A DNA stretch of 64,000 nucleotides from Bacteroides intestinalis (lineage in GTDB: Bacteria > Bacteroidota > Bacteroidia > Bacteroidales > Bacteroidaceae): assembly GCF_902364365.1 (NCBI RefSeq), contig NZ_CABJDN010000001.1:434001-498000 (forward strand), in the 5' to 3' direction. Numbering within the stretch: the first letter of the stretch is position 1; each line of letters opens with the position of its first letter. Position numbers and translations under genes: made by a program. Positions 28,168 to 36,738 of the stretch are shown piece after piece. The notes beneath the pieces are model-generated. The model was not told the DNA's origin and made no database searches. It saw only the letters and a list, made by a program, of their open reading frames with translations.

Positions 28168-28356
28168 AAAAGATTGATGATTTTGTTGTTAATCAAAATA
28201 ATTTTCTCAAAATTTAGGGTAAGGGTAGTGAATTAGAAATAAAACGGAATTATTTCTTCTATTAGGTAAGTTTCTGTTCCATAGGCGTTTCTTCTATTTA
28301 TTAGGTTTGACTTATATAGTATCTCTATTTGTTTCTATTTACCGTTCCAAGAGAAC
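28168..28356 (-). promoter_or_regulatory. Conserved susC leader, copy 2
   Basis: The palindrome GTTCTCTTGGAAC lies at 28356-28344, 189 nt before the ATG. Blocks shared with the other leaders include ATAAGTCAAACCTAATAAAT, CGCCTATGGAA, CCCTTACCCTAA, TTTTGAGA and ATCATCAATCTTTTATGAATG. Upstream on the same strand ACATATCTTATAG (about 28402-28390) matches the -7 region of copy 1. Confidence 0.75.
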
Positions 28357-28422
28357 TTAGTATGCTTGTGTTGAATAAATAATATTCTATAAGATATGTT
28401 GTCTTCAACTATATCTAAAACA

Positions 28423-28534
28423 TACTTGCTCCGTACCATCTCCATACTTTCTCCAGTCAGAAGTACCTCTGAGTGGAGAATGTACGGAGCAAGTACGTCT
28501 CAGGTATGGCTGTGGTATGGCTATGGTGTGGCGT
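28423..28534. repeat. Nested inverted repeat plus TATGGCT word repeats
   Basis: A perfect 14-bp arm pair, TACTTGCTCCGTAC (28423-28436) and its inverse (28482-28495), encloses shorter inner pairs TTCTCCA/TGGAGAA and CAGA/TCTG, so the 73-nt segment can fold into one branched hairpin. It is followed by GTATGGCTGTGGTATGGC-type direct repeats to 28534. It sits upstream of the susC2 promoter region; no frame is open here. Confidence 0.6.
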
Positions 28535-28617
28535 AGGCTATAAAAAGCGATTTTTATTCCAGTTAATAGATATAGATCTTAGGTTAGTTTCCTTTTTAAA
28601 GAAAGGTCTTTTATCCC

Positions 28618-28738
28618 CCTCGTGAAGTCGTTGTAAGCATAGCTTCACAGGGTTACACCCTTTCTTTCGGATGGCTACACCCTTTGGCTGCAATGGCTAC
28701 ACCCTTTATAGCAAAAGGTGTAGCCCTGCATAAGGGAT
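28618..28738. repeat. GGCTACACCCTTT word-repeat array
   Basis: The array holds two exact direct copies of ATGGCTACACCCTTT, one variant (GGGTTACACCCTTTC) and one inverted copy (AAAGGTGTAGCCCTGCAT), preceded by the pair GTGAAG/CTTCAC. Units are only 18-22 nt apart. No coding potential is seen. The rest of the 795-nt gap between susC2 and the kinase gene is AT-rich and shows nothing else beyond the leader and a candidate -7 box. Confidence 0.65.
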
Positions 28739-28928
28739 GTTTTGCATATTAGAAAACGGCTTACATTTATTCAATATAGGCTTGTGGAACTATCCGGTAA
28801 CACATATTTTTCCTCGTTTCTACCCTATATCCATCAAATACTCATTTTATTGAGTAGTACACTCTCCAAGAACAGGATGATAAAATGAAGTTTTGGAAGT
28901 TTTTGTGCTGGTATATTAAAAAAAACTA

Positions 28929-28936
28929 TATATTTG
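28929..28936 (+). promoter_or_regulatory. Candidate -7 box of the MurK-type kinase gene
   Basis: TATATTTG fits TAnnTTTG, 26 nt before the ATG. The nearest TTTTG (28901-28905) is 23 nt upstream, a little far for a -33 box, so the promoter call is tentative. Confidence 0.4.
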
Positions 28937-28961
28937 TATCCAATTCTAAATCTAACTGCGT

Positions 28962-29810
28962 ATGAAACTGATTGCAGAAAGTGGTTCAACAAGAACTGAG
29001 TGGGCCTTAGTTGAAGACAATCACCTGATACAACGTGTTTTTACTGAGGGACTTAATCCTTTCTTCCAAACCCGAAGAGAGATCAGCCGAAGTGTGCGTT
29101 TAGGTTTACCCGAGACTTTTTTCAAAAGAAAGCTTGAGCAAGTATATTATTATGGTGCTGGTTGTACTTCTTATGAAAAAAAGAATGTATTGGGGGCCTC
29201 ATTAGTAGCACAGTTCAAAACTCCGATTCAAGTAGAAAGCGATTTACTTGCGGCTGCCCGTGGTCTATTTAAATGTGAAGCAGGAATTGCGTGTATTTTA
29301 GGTACAGGTTCCAATTCTTGTTTTTACAATGGAAAAATTATAGTAAAAAATGTCAGAGCTGGTGGGTATATATTGGGCGATGAAGGCAGTGGGGCAGTGC
29401 TGGGCAAGCATTTTCTTTCAGATGTATTAAAAGGTTTAGCACCCAAAGATATTATGGCCGATTTCTTTGAAAAGTTTCGTATTAGCCCGAATGAAGTAAT
29501 GGAATCTGTTTATAATCGTCCATTTCCTAATCGTTTCCTCTCTACTATTTCGTATTTTCTGGCAGATTATACAAGCGATGATTATGTATATGATCTAATA
29601 ACTACTAATTTACGCAATTTCTTCATAAGGAATGTTTGCCAATATGATTATAAGAACTATCCAATCCGTTTTGTTGGATCATTGGCTTATAGTTATGCAA
29701 AAATTTTGAGAGAAGTTGCCAATGAGTTTGATATTGAGCTGGATATTATTGAAGAAACTCCAATGAATGGTTTAATTGACTTCCATTCATTAAATATTGA
29801 AGAATCTTAA
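28962..29810 (+). CDS. murK: BadF/BadG-type ATPase, MurNAc/GlcNAc kinase (MurK-like)
   Basis: The 282-residue cytoplasmic protein has the ASKHA sugar-kinase fold: ESGSTRTEW phosphate loop at 6-14, GAGC at 65-68, ILGTGSNS (112-119) and GGYILGDEGSGAVLG (134-148), as in N-acetylhexosamine kinases of the BadF group and in the MurNAc kinase MurK of peptidoglycan-scavenging Bacteroidota. It would phosphorylate MurNAc (and/or GlcNAc) entering through the symporter. It is transcribed divergently from SusC2 and in the same direction as SusCD3. No murQ etherase gene lies beside it. The kinase family is secure; MurNAc specificity is inferred from context. Confidence 0.82.
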   Translation: MKLIAESGSTRTEWALVEDNHLIQRVFTEGLNPFFQTRREISRSVRLGLPETFFKRKLEQVYYYGAGCTSYEKKNVLGASLVAQFKTPIQVESDLLAAARGLFKCEAGIACILGTGSNSCFYNGKIIVKNVRAGGYILGDEGSGAVLGKHFLSDVLKGLAPKDIMADFFEKFRISPNEVMESVYNRPFPNRFLSTISYFLADYTSDDYVYDLITTNLRNFFIRNVCQYDYKNYPIRFVGSLAYSYAKILREVANEFDIELDIIEETPMNGLIDFHSLNIEES

Positions 29811-29920
29811 AATCTGTATATAAAGTATATTGACAGGGGTATAATAATCCCTTATTTGCAAATATATAAATATAAAGTTAAATAAATGCAAAGGAATGTT
29901 CTTGATATTAAATTATAATA

Positions 29921-29928
29921 TATCTTTG
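29921..29928 (+). promoter_or_regulatory. Candidate -7 box for susC3
   Basis: TATCTTTG at 29921-29928 matches the consensus, with TTG 16 nt upstream. If used, the susC3 leader would be about 320 nt. The 446-nt gap otherwise holds AT-rich sequence and the conserved leader. Confidence 0.4.
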
Positions 29929-30055
29929 CTAAGAAGAAACGAAGAAATTACGTTTCATCACCTTTGTTAATAACGAGTTTATCTCTTAAAATGACCAGCT
30001 AAATTGTAACAGTATTTAGTGAATTTTAATTTTCGACCGACAGTAGAATTACTAA

Positions 30056-30255
30056 GTTCTCTTGGAACTTGGTAAACCTCTAAAAATAACAAGAGAGATA
30101 AAATATAAGTTAAACCTATAAATAAGAAAAAACGCCTATGGAAGAAAAACTTGTCTGACAGAAGAAATAGATCTGACTAACTATTTCTATCTGATTATCC
30201 TTACCCTAATTTTTGAGAGAACTATTTTATTTAACAACAAAATTATCAATCATTT
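30056..30255 (+). promoter_or_regulatory. Conserved susC leader, copy 3
   Basis: The palindrome GTTCTCTTGGAAC (30056-30068) is 200 nt before the ATG. Blocks shared with the other leaders include AGAGAGATAAAATATAAGTT, AAACCTATAAAT, ACGCCTATGGAA, TCCTTACCCTAATTTTTGAG and TTATCAATCATTTATGAATG. Conservation continues into codons 1-10 of the gene. Confidence 0.75.
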
Positions 30256-33200
30256 ATGAATGAAGATCGCAAAAAACGAGGATTAGCAAATAGCAAATTC
30301 TTCACAGCAGTAGCCATCAGTGCACTGTTTTTAGGAAGCGGTAATGCGATGGCTAACCAGGTTGCTTCTGATCATGTTTCAGAAGTAACAGAGCAGTTAC
30401 AATCTATCAATGTTACAGGTTTGGTTGTAGATGCGACAGGCGAGCCGGTTATCGGTGCCAGTGTGGTAGAAAAAGGGACAACTAATGGTATTGTTACTGA
30501 CGTTAATGGAAAGTTTGCATTGAGTGTAAAATCAGGAGCAATATTAAAAATATCATTCGTAGGTTATCAGCCTCAGGAAGTAAAGGCTACACCTACTATG
30601 AAAATCGTGTTGAAGGAAGATACGGAATTATTGGATGAAGTAGTAGTAGTTGGTTACGGTACACAAAAGAAAGCCAATTTAACAGGTGCAGTTACTACTG
30701 TAGACTTGAATAAAACGATGTCAGGCCGTCCTCAGCAAGATGTAACCAAAGCATTGCAAGGTGCGGTTCCTGGTTTGAGTATCACAACTGAAAATGGTGA
30801 TATCAACGGAAGTGCTGCAATGCGTATTCGTGGTGTCGGTACGTTAAGTAATTCTGAAAAGAGTAATCCGTTGATTGTTGTGGATGGAGTCCCGATGGAT
30901 GACATTTCTTTCTTGAATACACAGGATATTGAGAGTATCTCTGTGCTGAAAGACGCTGCTTCTACCTCTATTTATGGTACACGTGCAGCTTTTGGTGTTA
31001 TTTTAATTAATACGAAGAGTGCTAAACCGACGGAAAAGGTTACTATAAACTATAGTAATAATTTCGCTTGGGATCAAGCAACTTACCTTCCGAATTTCCC
31101 GGATGTACCCACACAGCTTAGAGCTGCATTAGAGGCTAAGGCTAATGCTAACCAATATGAAGTTGAGCTCTTCGGTATGTACTTTGACAAGCTGTTGCCC
31201 TATGCCGAGAAATGGGCGCAACAGAATGGCGGAAGAAAACTGAAGTACGGTGAAATGAGACCATATCAGAGCGATAGCAATGTGGGTGATTATAGCATCG
31301 TTGACGGAACTCCTTATTATTATGCTGACTGGGATGTACAAGATATTTATTATAGCAAAGCAGCCCCTTCACAAAGCCATAATATATCTGTTCAGGGAAG
31401 TTCTGGTAAGACTAATTATTATCTTTCTTTTGGTTATGATGAGAAGGAAGGTATAATGAAAGTACGTCCCGATGAATTGAAGAAATACAATGTTTCAGTG
31501 AATGTAACGACCAATTTGTATGATTGGTTGCAAGTAGGTGCACGTGTCAATTACTCTCGTAAGGCTTATCAGCGTCCTGACATTTACAGTAGTACTTATC
31601 AGACCCTTTGGCGTTGGGGTTCTTTCTTTATTCCTTCAGGTACTATTGATGGTTATGACACTCGCCTCATGGCTATGCGTAAGCAAGCATCCGACCGTAA
31701 GGAAATAACTGACCTTACCCGTCTGAATGGATTCTTGAAAGCAGAAATAGTAAAAGGACTTACTTTGAATGCTGATTTCACTTATGCAATTCAGAACTTG
31801 AACAGTGGTTCTGAAGACTTCTCGGTCTATGGTATTGACTGGTCGGGAATGCCTACTCCTAAATATATTGTTACCAAAAGTAACTCGGCAATCTGGCGGG
31901 ATAATTCCAAGCAGAATACTTGGACTTTGAATGCGTATGCCAACTATGCCAAGACTTTTGCAAAGAGCCATAATTTGAATGTAATGGTCGGAGCCAATGC
32001 TGAAGAAGTGGATTATACTTATTTATATGGATACCGCAAAGGATTGTATGATGAAGCATATCCTGAATTGAATCTGGCAAGCCAAGATGGACAACAAATA
32101 AATTGGTCGCACACTTCCCGTGCTTCAGCCGGTTACTTCGGACGTATTAATTATGATTATAAGGGCATTTACCTGTTAGAGGTGAATGGACGTTATGATG
32201 GTTCTTCCAGATTCCCACATAATGATAAATGGGCATTCTTCCCTTCTGCATCTATCGGATACCGGTTCTCAGAAGAAGCCTTCTTTGCACCTTTGAAGAG
32301 AGTGGTTAACAATGCTAAGTTGCGTGCATCTTATGGTGAAATTGGAAATGAAGCCATCGGAGACTATATGTTTGAGGCATTGATCAGCCAACGCGAAAAC
32401 ACGTTGGCTTCAGGATATATTTACTGGGTGGATGGTAATGGAGCTAATGCTAATAGATTGACTCAGTACAATATGCCTAAACTGGTGTCGAAGTCTCTTA
32501 CTTGGGAACGCATCCGCACTACTGATATTGGTTTGGATTTAGGTTTCCTGAATAATGAATTAACTGTAGGATTTGACTGGTACCAACGTGAAAACCGTGA
32601 TATGCTTGCTCCTGCTCAGGTTCTTCCGAACAGTGTAGGTGCTACTGCTCCTTATGATAATGCAGGTACACTGCGCACCCGTGGATGGGAATTAAACCTC
32701 GATTGGCATCATAAATTCGGTGAATTTAATGTGTATGCTAACTTCAATCTTAGTGATTCAAAGACAAAAGTAACGAAGTGGAATAATGACACTAAGTTGC
32801 TCAGTTCTTACTATTCGGGCAAGAATTATGGTGATATCTGGGGCTTCGAAACAGATCGTTATTTTGAGGAATCTGATTTTACCGGCCAGAATGCAGACGG
32901 TTCATGGAACTACAAGCCGGGTATTGCCGGTCAGTCCGCACTTGAACGTGCCCCGTTCCATTATGGTCCTGGTGATATTAAGTTCAAAGATTTGGATGGC
33001 AGTGGCGAAATTGACGGTGGAAAAGGAACCGCTGATGATCATGGTGACTTGAAGGTTATCGGTAATTCACTCCCCCGTTATGAATATGGTTTCCATTTGG
33101 GGGGTAACTGGAAAGGTATTGACTTGGATTTATTCTTCCAAGGTGTGGGAAAACGTTCTGATTGGACTATTTCTTCTTTGAATTTCCCGATGATGCGCGC

Positions 33201-33648
33201 AGCTGACTTGGCTATCTACGATAATCAAAAAAGTTTCAATAGAGTATTCTATACTGATGATTGGAAAACGATTACCGGTTATGATATCAACCAAGGTAAC
33301 ACTTATCCTCGTTTATATCCGGGAAATGAAGCCAAAGGTACTGTATCAGGTATTGCAAACGGTTCCAATAACTATTATCCGCAATCTCGTTACTTAACTG
33401 ATATGTCTTATCTTCGTTTAAAGAACGTAACTGTTGGTTATACTTTACCGAAGGAGTGGACCCGCAAAGCTTTCATCGAAAAGGCACGTATCTACTTTAG
33501 TGGTAGTAACCTCTTCTTGCTCTACAAGGGCAGTGATCTTCCAGTTGATCCGGAAATCAGTACTGGTGATGGCCTTACCTATGGAGGCTGGGGACGTACA
33601 ACTCCTATCACTCGTACCTTCTCATTCGGTATTCAGGTAACCTTATAA
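30256..33648 (+). CDS. SusC/RagA TonB-dependent transporter, copy 3
   Basis: The 1130-residue transporter starts MNEDRKKRGLANSKFFTA, with a signal peptide to about residue 34. A CarboxypepD_reg-like domain (VTGLVVDATGEPVIGASVVE) follows, then VVVVGYGTQKKANLTGAV, the plug with IYGTRAAFGVILINTKSA, and the barrel ending in FSFGIQVTL. It is closest in style to copy 2: domain order and linker are the same. It lies on the opposite strand to the other two, after the MurK-like kinase, and is followed by its SusD after 19 nt. Unlike the other two pairs, its pair has no enzyme or lipoprotein gene attached. Confidence 0.95.
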   Translation: MNEDRKKRGLANSKFFTAVAISALFLGSGNAMANQVASDHVSEVTEQLQSINVTGLVVDATGEPVIGASVVEKGTTNGIVTDVNGKFALSVKSGAILKISFVGYQPQEVKATPTMKIVLKEDTELLDEVVVVGYGTQKKANLTGAVTTVDLNKTMSGRPQQDVTKALQGAVPGLSITTENGDINGSAAMRIRGVGTLSNSEKSNPLIVVDGVPMDDISFLNTQDIESISVLKDAASTSIYGTRAAFGVILINTKSAKPTEKVTINYSNNFAWDQATYLPNFPDVPTQLRAALEAKANANQYEVELFGMYFDKLLPYAEKWAQQNGGRKLKYGEMRPYQSDSNVGDYSIVDGTPYYYADWDVQDIYYSKAAPSQSHNISVQGSSGKTNYYLSFGYDEKEGIMKVRPDELKKYNVSVNVTTNLYDWLQVGARVNYSRKAYQRPDIYSSTYQTLWRWGSFFIPSGTIDGYDTRLMAMRKQASDRKEITDLTRLNGFLKAEIVKGLTLNADFTYAIQNLNSGSEDFSVYGIDWSGMPTPKYIVTKSNSAIWRDNSKQNTWTLNAYANYAKTFAKSHNLNVMVGANAEEVDYTYLYGYRKGLYDEAYPELNLASQDGQQINWSHTSRASAGYFGRINYDYKGIYLLEVNGRYDGSSRFPHNDKWAFFPSASIGYRFSEEAFFAPLKRVVNNAKLRASYGEIGNEAIGDYMFEALISQRENTLASGYIYWVDGNGANANRLTQYNMPKLVSKSLTWERIRTTDIGLDLGFLNNELTVGFDWYQRENRDMLAPAQVLPNSVGATAPYDNAGTLRTRGWELNLDWHHKFGEFNVYANFNLSDSKTKVTKWNNDTKLLSSYYSGKNYGDIWGFETDRYFEESDFTGQNADGSWNYKPGIAGQSALERAPFHYGPGDIKFKDLDGSGEIDGGKGTADDHGDLKVIGNSLPRYEYGFHLGGNWKGIDLDLFFQGVGKRSDWTISSLNFPMMRAADLAIYDNQKSFNRVFYTDDWKTITGYDINQGNTYPRLYPGNEAKGTVSGIANGSNNYYPQSRYLTDMSYLRLKNVTVGYTLPKEWTRKAFIEKARIYFSGSNLFLLYKGSDLPVDPEISTGDGLTYGGWGRTTPITRTFSFGIQVTL

Positions 33649-33667
33649 TAACTATTAAACAATAAGA

Positions 33668-35368
33668 ATGATGAAAAAGCTATTCATATACGGAACAATG
33701 GCACTGATGGCCTTGACAAGTTGTAATGACTTTCTCGACAAAGCACCTTTGGATGCCTTTACCAATACTCCTGCATATTGGAGTAATACGAGTAATCTTG
33801 ACAACCAATGCAATACATTCTATAACAACTATTCGGGTTATGGAAATGGCAGTGGTGGTGGCTGGTTCTATTTCAAAACACTGAGTGATGACCAGGTAGA
33901 CTATCAGTCAACAGTCTGGACTTACACAAGTGTGGTGGCTACTTCTACAAATTGGTCAGATCCTTTCACTGAAATCCGTCGTGCCAATTATATTATCGAA
34001 GGTTTGCAAACATCCTCTCTCGATGAAGCTGTTAAAGCTAATTATGAAGGCCTGGCTCGCTTAAACAGGGCATGGGAGTATTATCAACTGGTTCGCATGT
34101 ATGGTGACGTACAGTGGATAACTACAGTTGTAGATCCGGCAGACAAAGATGTGGTTTACGGACCACGTACGGATCGAGATGTGGTAATGGACAATGTCCT
34201 TGAAGATTTAAACTATGCTGCGAATACAATTACGGGCACTAACAAGCAACGCTTCAGTGCTGACATGGCATTGGCTATGAAAGCTGACATCACGTTGTAT
34301 GAAGGTACTTACTGTAAATATCGCAATGCAAGTGACAATGCCGGTAAGGCTGCTGACAACACTCGTGCTGAAAAGTATCTGCGTGAATGCGTGGCTGCTT
34401 GTGAAGCATTGATGACTAAGGGATATTCATTGAATCCGAGCTATAAGGGAAACTATAATTCAATTTCGCTTAGCTCTAATCCTGAAATGATTTTCTTCAA
34501 GCCTTATTCTCAGAATGTTTTCATGCATTCCACCATCGACTATACTGTTAATACAAGTGGTACCAGCGGTATGACCAAAAATGCTTTTGATAATTACTTG
34601 TTCCTTGACGGTAAACCCAAAGCAACCACTACAATGGATACCAATGATGCCGCGGTGAAAGATGCAGATGGTAAATACAATCTTGAGTCTGTTCTTGCTG
34701 TTCGCGATAAGCGATTAGCGGTTACTCTCGATCCTGTGTTATGTTTCAAGGGTAGTGCTTATAGCCGTGCCGGAGTTGCAGGATTTACTTCTACTACTGG
34801 TTACGGTATAGCTAAATATGATAATCCGGAGGAATTGGCAGTAGGCGATCGTAACAGTATCAACAAGCAATATACAGACTGTCCGCTTTTCTGGCTGTCT
34901 GTTGTCTATCTGAACTTCGCTGAGGCTAAGGCAGAGCTTGGAACATTGACACAGGCTGATCTTGATAAGTCCATTAATAAGTTACAGGAACGTGCCGGAC
35001 TACCCGGTATGACCACTCAACCGGAAGCTGATCCAGCCAACAATATGGGCGTTAGCAATTTGATTTGGGAGATCCGCCGTTGCCGTCGTTGTGAGTTGAT
35101 GTGTGATAACTGGACTCGTTATTGGGATTTAATTCGTTGGCATAAACTTGATTTACTTGATTCTTCCAAGAATCCTACGATCTATCTTGGAGCTAACATG
35201 AAGAATGTGGAGAATCCGGAAGTCGATGTGAATAGTGATGGATATATGATTGGTTCTAATACTCTTAACCAGCCACGTACTTACGAAGCCAAGCATTATT
35301 TCTATCCGATACCTACAACTCAGCTGACTTTGAACTCGAATATGGAACAGAATCCGTTCTGGAAATAA
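33668..35368 (+). CDS. RagB/SusD nutrient-binding outer-membrane lipoprotein, copy 3
   Basis: The 566-residue lipoprotein has lipobox ALTSC followed by NDFLDKAPLDAFTNTPAYWSN. The conserved C-terminal parts are VVYLNFAEAKAELG, LIWEIRRCRRCELMCDNW and YWDLIRWHKLDLLDS, ending HYFYPIPTTQLTLN. There are two adjacent ATG codons; the first is used here, and starting at the second (33671) would lose only one residue. It pairs with SusC3 and is followed by a clear terminator, so the operon has only two genes. Confidence 0.94.
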   Translation: MMKKLFIYGTMALMALTSCNDFLDKAPLDAFTNTPAYWSNTSNLDNQCNTFYNNYSGYGNGSGGGWFYFKTLSDDQVDYQSTVWTYTSVVATSTNWSDPFTEIRRANYIIEGLQTSSLDEAVKANYEGLARLNRAWEYYQLVRMYGDVQWITTVVDPADKDVVYGPRTDRDVVMDNVLEDLNYAANTITGTNKQRFSADMALAMKADITLYEGTYCKYRNASDNAGKAADNTRAEKYLRECVAACEALMTKGYSLNPSYKGNYNSISLSSNPEMIFFKPYSQNVFMHSTIDYTVNTSGTSGMTKNAFDNYLFLDGKPKATTTMDTNDAAVKDADGKYNLESVLAVRDKRLAVTLDPVLCFKGSAYSRAGVAGFTSTTGYGIAKYDNPEELAVGDRNSINKQYTDCPLFWLSVVYLNFAEAKAELGTLTQADLDKSINKLQERAGLPGMTTQPEADPANNMGVSNLIWEIRRCRRCELMCDNWTRYWDLIRWHKLDLLDSSKNPTIYLGANMKNVENPEVDVNSDGYMIGSNTLNQPRTYEAKHYFYPIPTTQLTLNSNMEQNPFWK

Positions 35369-35395
35369 GGTGAGATTGTTAATGGTGTAACTGAA

Positions 35396-35436
35396 AGGGG
35401 TTGAATTCTATTTACTTAGAGTTCAACCTCTTTTTT
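35396..35436 (+). terminator. Intrinsic terminator of SusCD3
   Basis: The arms AGGGGTTGAATTCT (35396-35409) and AGAGTTCAACCTCT (35418-35431) pair, allowing G-T pairs, and run into a T-tract to 35436. It lies 27 nt after the SusD3 stop. Confidence 0.85.
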
Positions 35437-35456
35437 GCTGCGATATAGAGGGATGA

Positions 35457-35485
35457 TTGGATATCATAAATATTTTCTATCTTTG
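35457..35485 (+). promoter_or_regulatory. Promoter of the AlkZ-like gene
   Basis: TTG at 35457-35459, an 18-nt spacer, then TATCTTTG at 35478-35485: a good fit to Bacteroides -33/-7 boxes, about 46 nt before the ATG. Confidence 0.6.
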
Positions 35486-35530
35486 TAAAAAGCTGTCCGT
35501 TAGTAAAATAATAATTTTGTCATTAGAAGT

Positions 35531-36580
35531 ATGCTTAAATTAAGAATGTTATCACAGGGAATTGCAGGGCCACGGTTTGAAAAGCCGGAGGAGGTTGTTG
35601 AATGGATGGGTGCTATGCAGGCGCAAGAGATCAGGGCGGTTAAGTGGGCAGTGGGGTTGCGTGTAGCGAAACCTTCGTTGACGGCTGTTCAGGAGGCATT
35701 GGATTCAGGGCGGATTTTGCGTACTCACGTGATGCGTCCTACGTGGCATTATATTCCGGGGAAGGATATAAAATGGATGACTGAGTTGTCTGCTAAGGGT
35801 ATGTTGTCAAGGTTCAGCTTTTATGCAAAGCATCATGGTTTGACGGAGAAGGATTGTTTGCAATACAAACCTAAAATAGAAGAAATCTTGACTGGACAGC
35901 ATCTGACGTGCCAAGAAGCTTTTGAACAACTAAACTTGAAGGGGATAAACATTAGCGAGCCTATAACTAAAATGTGTCTGAGTTTTGCAGAAGTGGATGG
36001 AACGGTATGTAGCGGCATTGAGAAAAATGGAAAACATACATATGCACTGACCGGTGAAAGGGTTCCGGATGCCATAAAGCTATCTCGTGAAGAGGCTCTT
36101 GCTGAGCTTACCCGGAGGTATTTCAGAAGTCATGGACCGGCAACACTGGAAGATTTTGTGTGGTGGTCTGCATTGAACATACGTGAAGTACGTAGCGCTA
36201 TAGCGTCACTTGGTCAGGAAATTATAACAGAACGATATAATGACAGGGAGATGATGATACATATCTCTTCACCCGGACTTACCGGGGAGGTAGAAGTTGA
36301 TGAAAAAAGTATTCTCCAGTTTCTCCCGCCGTTTGATGAATATCTGGTAAGTTATAAAAACCGCTTTGACTGTATAAAGGAATCGCACGCGCAGTATGCC
36401 TATAATAATTTTGGTATATTTCAACCTGTTATTCTTCATCAAGGCCGTATCACGGGAAACTGGCGTAAGACTTCGAAGAGAGGGGCTTTTGATACATCTT
36501 TTTTCCCTGGATGCAGGCCTGCCGCAAAGAAGCTTGTCGAAAAAGCTATAAAAGAATGCTTGTTGTTTCATGAAAGTTGA
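35531..36580 (+). CDS. Winged-helix AlkZ/YcaQ-like DNA glycosylase (HTH_42)
   Basis: The 349-residue cytoplasmic protein of the HTH_42 family carries the GAMQAQE segment with Gln30 and Gln32, matching the Q-x-Q catalytic motif of AlkX/YcaQ-type glycosylases, which unhook interstrand crosslinks and excise bulky alkylated bases. Next comes RTHVMRPTWHYI (about 64-75), conserved in the family, and FLPPFDEYLVSYKNR near the C-terminus (about 264-278). It stands alone between two terminators with its own promoter, so it is a separate repair gene. The family is confident; the lesion range is inference. Confidence 0.82.
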   Translation: MLKLRMLSQGIAGPRFEKPEEVVEWMGAMQAQEIRAVKWAVGLRVAKPSLTAVQEALDSGRILRTHVMRPTWHYIPGKDIKWMTELSAKGMLSRFSFYAKHHGLTEKDCLQYKPKIEEILTGQHLTCQEAFEQLNLKGINISEPITKMCLSFAEVDGTVCSGIEKNGKHTYALTGERVPDAIKLSREEALAELTRRYFRSHGPATLEDFVWWSALNIREVRSAIASLGQEIITERYNDREMMIHISSPGLTGEVEVDEKSILQFLPPFDEYLVSYKNRFDCIKESHAQYAYNNFGIFQPVILHQGRITGNWRKTSKRGAFDTSFFPGCRPAAKKLVEKAIKECLLFHES

Positions 36581-36655
36581 TTCCTCGTATGGAAATTCAG
36601 TTTACGCCAAATGGTAACTTTGTTAACCCCACACGGTAACTCCATTTACACACCG

Positions 36656-36738
36656 AAGTAAAGGGCGTTACATGCCGAGGTAAAGGTCGTTACAGTAAGG
36701 GGTAAAGGTCGTTACATACGGCAGTAAATGCTTTTACA
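36656..36738. repeat. GTAAAGGTCGTTACA word-repeat array
   Basis: Four imperfect direct copies, each an imperfect palindrome (GTAAA with TTTAC or GTTAC), are spaced about 20-24 nt: GTAAAGGGCGTTACA, GTAAAGGTCGTTACA, GTAAAGGTCGTTACA and GTAAATGCTTTTACA. Weaker copies (GGTAACTTTGTTAACC, GGTAACTCCATTTACA) begin at about 36613. The array fills most of the gap between the convergent glycosylase and asd genes. No cas gene or long spacer accompanies it. Confidence 0.65.

Noticed and set aside
36613..36738. Possible CRISPR array
   Set aside because: Units are about 15 nt with gaps shorter than 10 nt, copies vary, and no cas genes are present.
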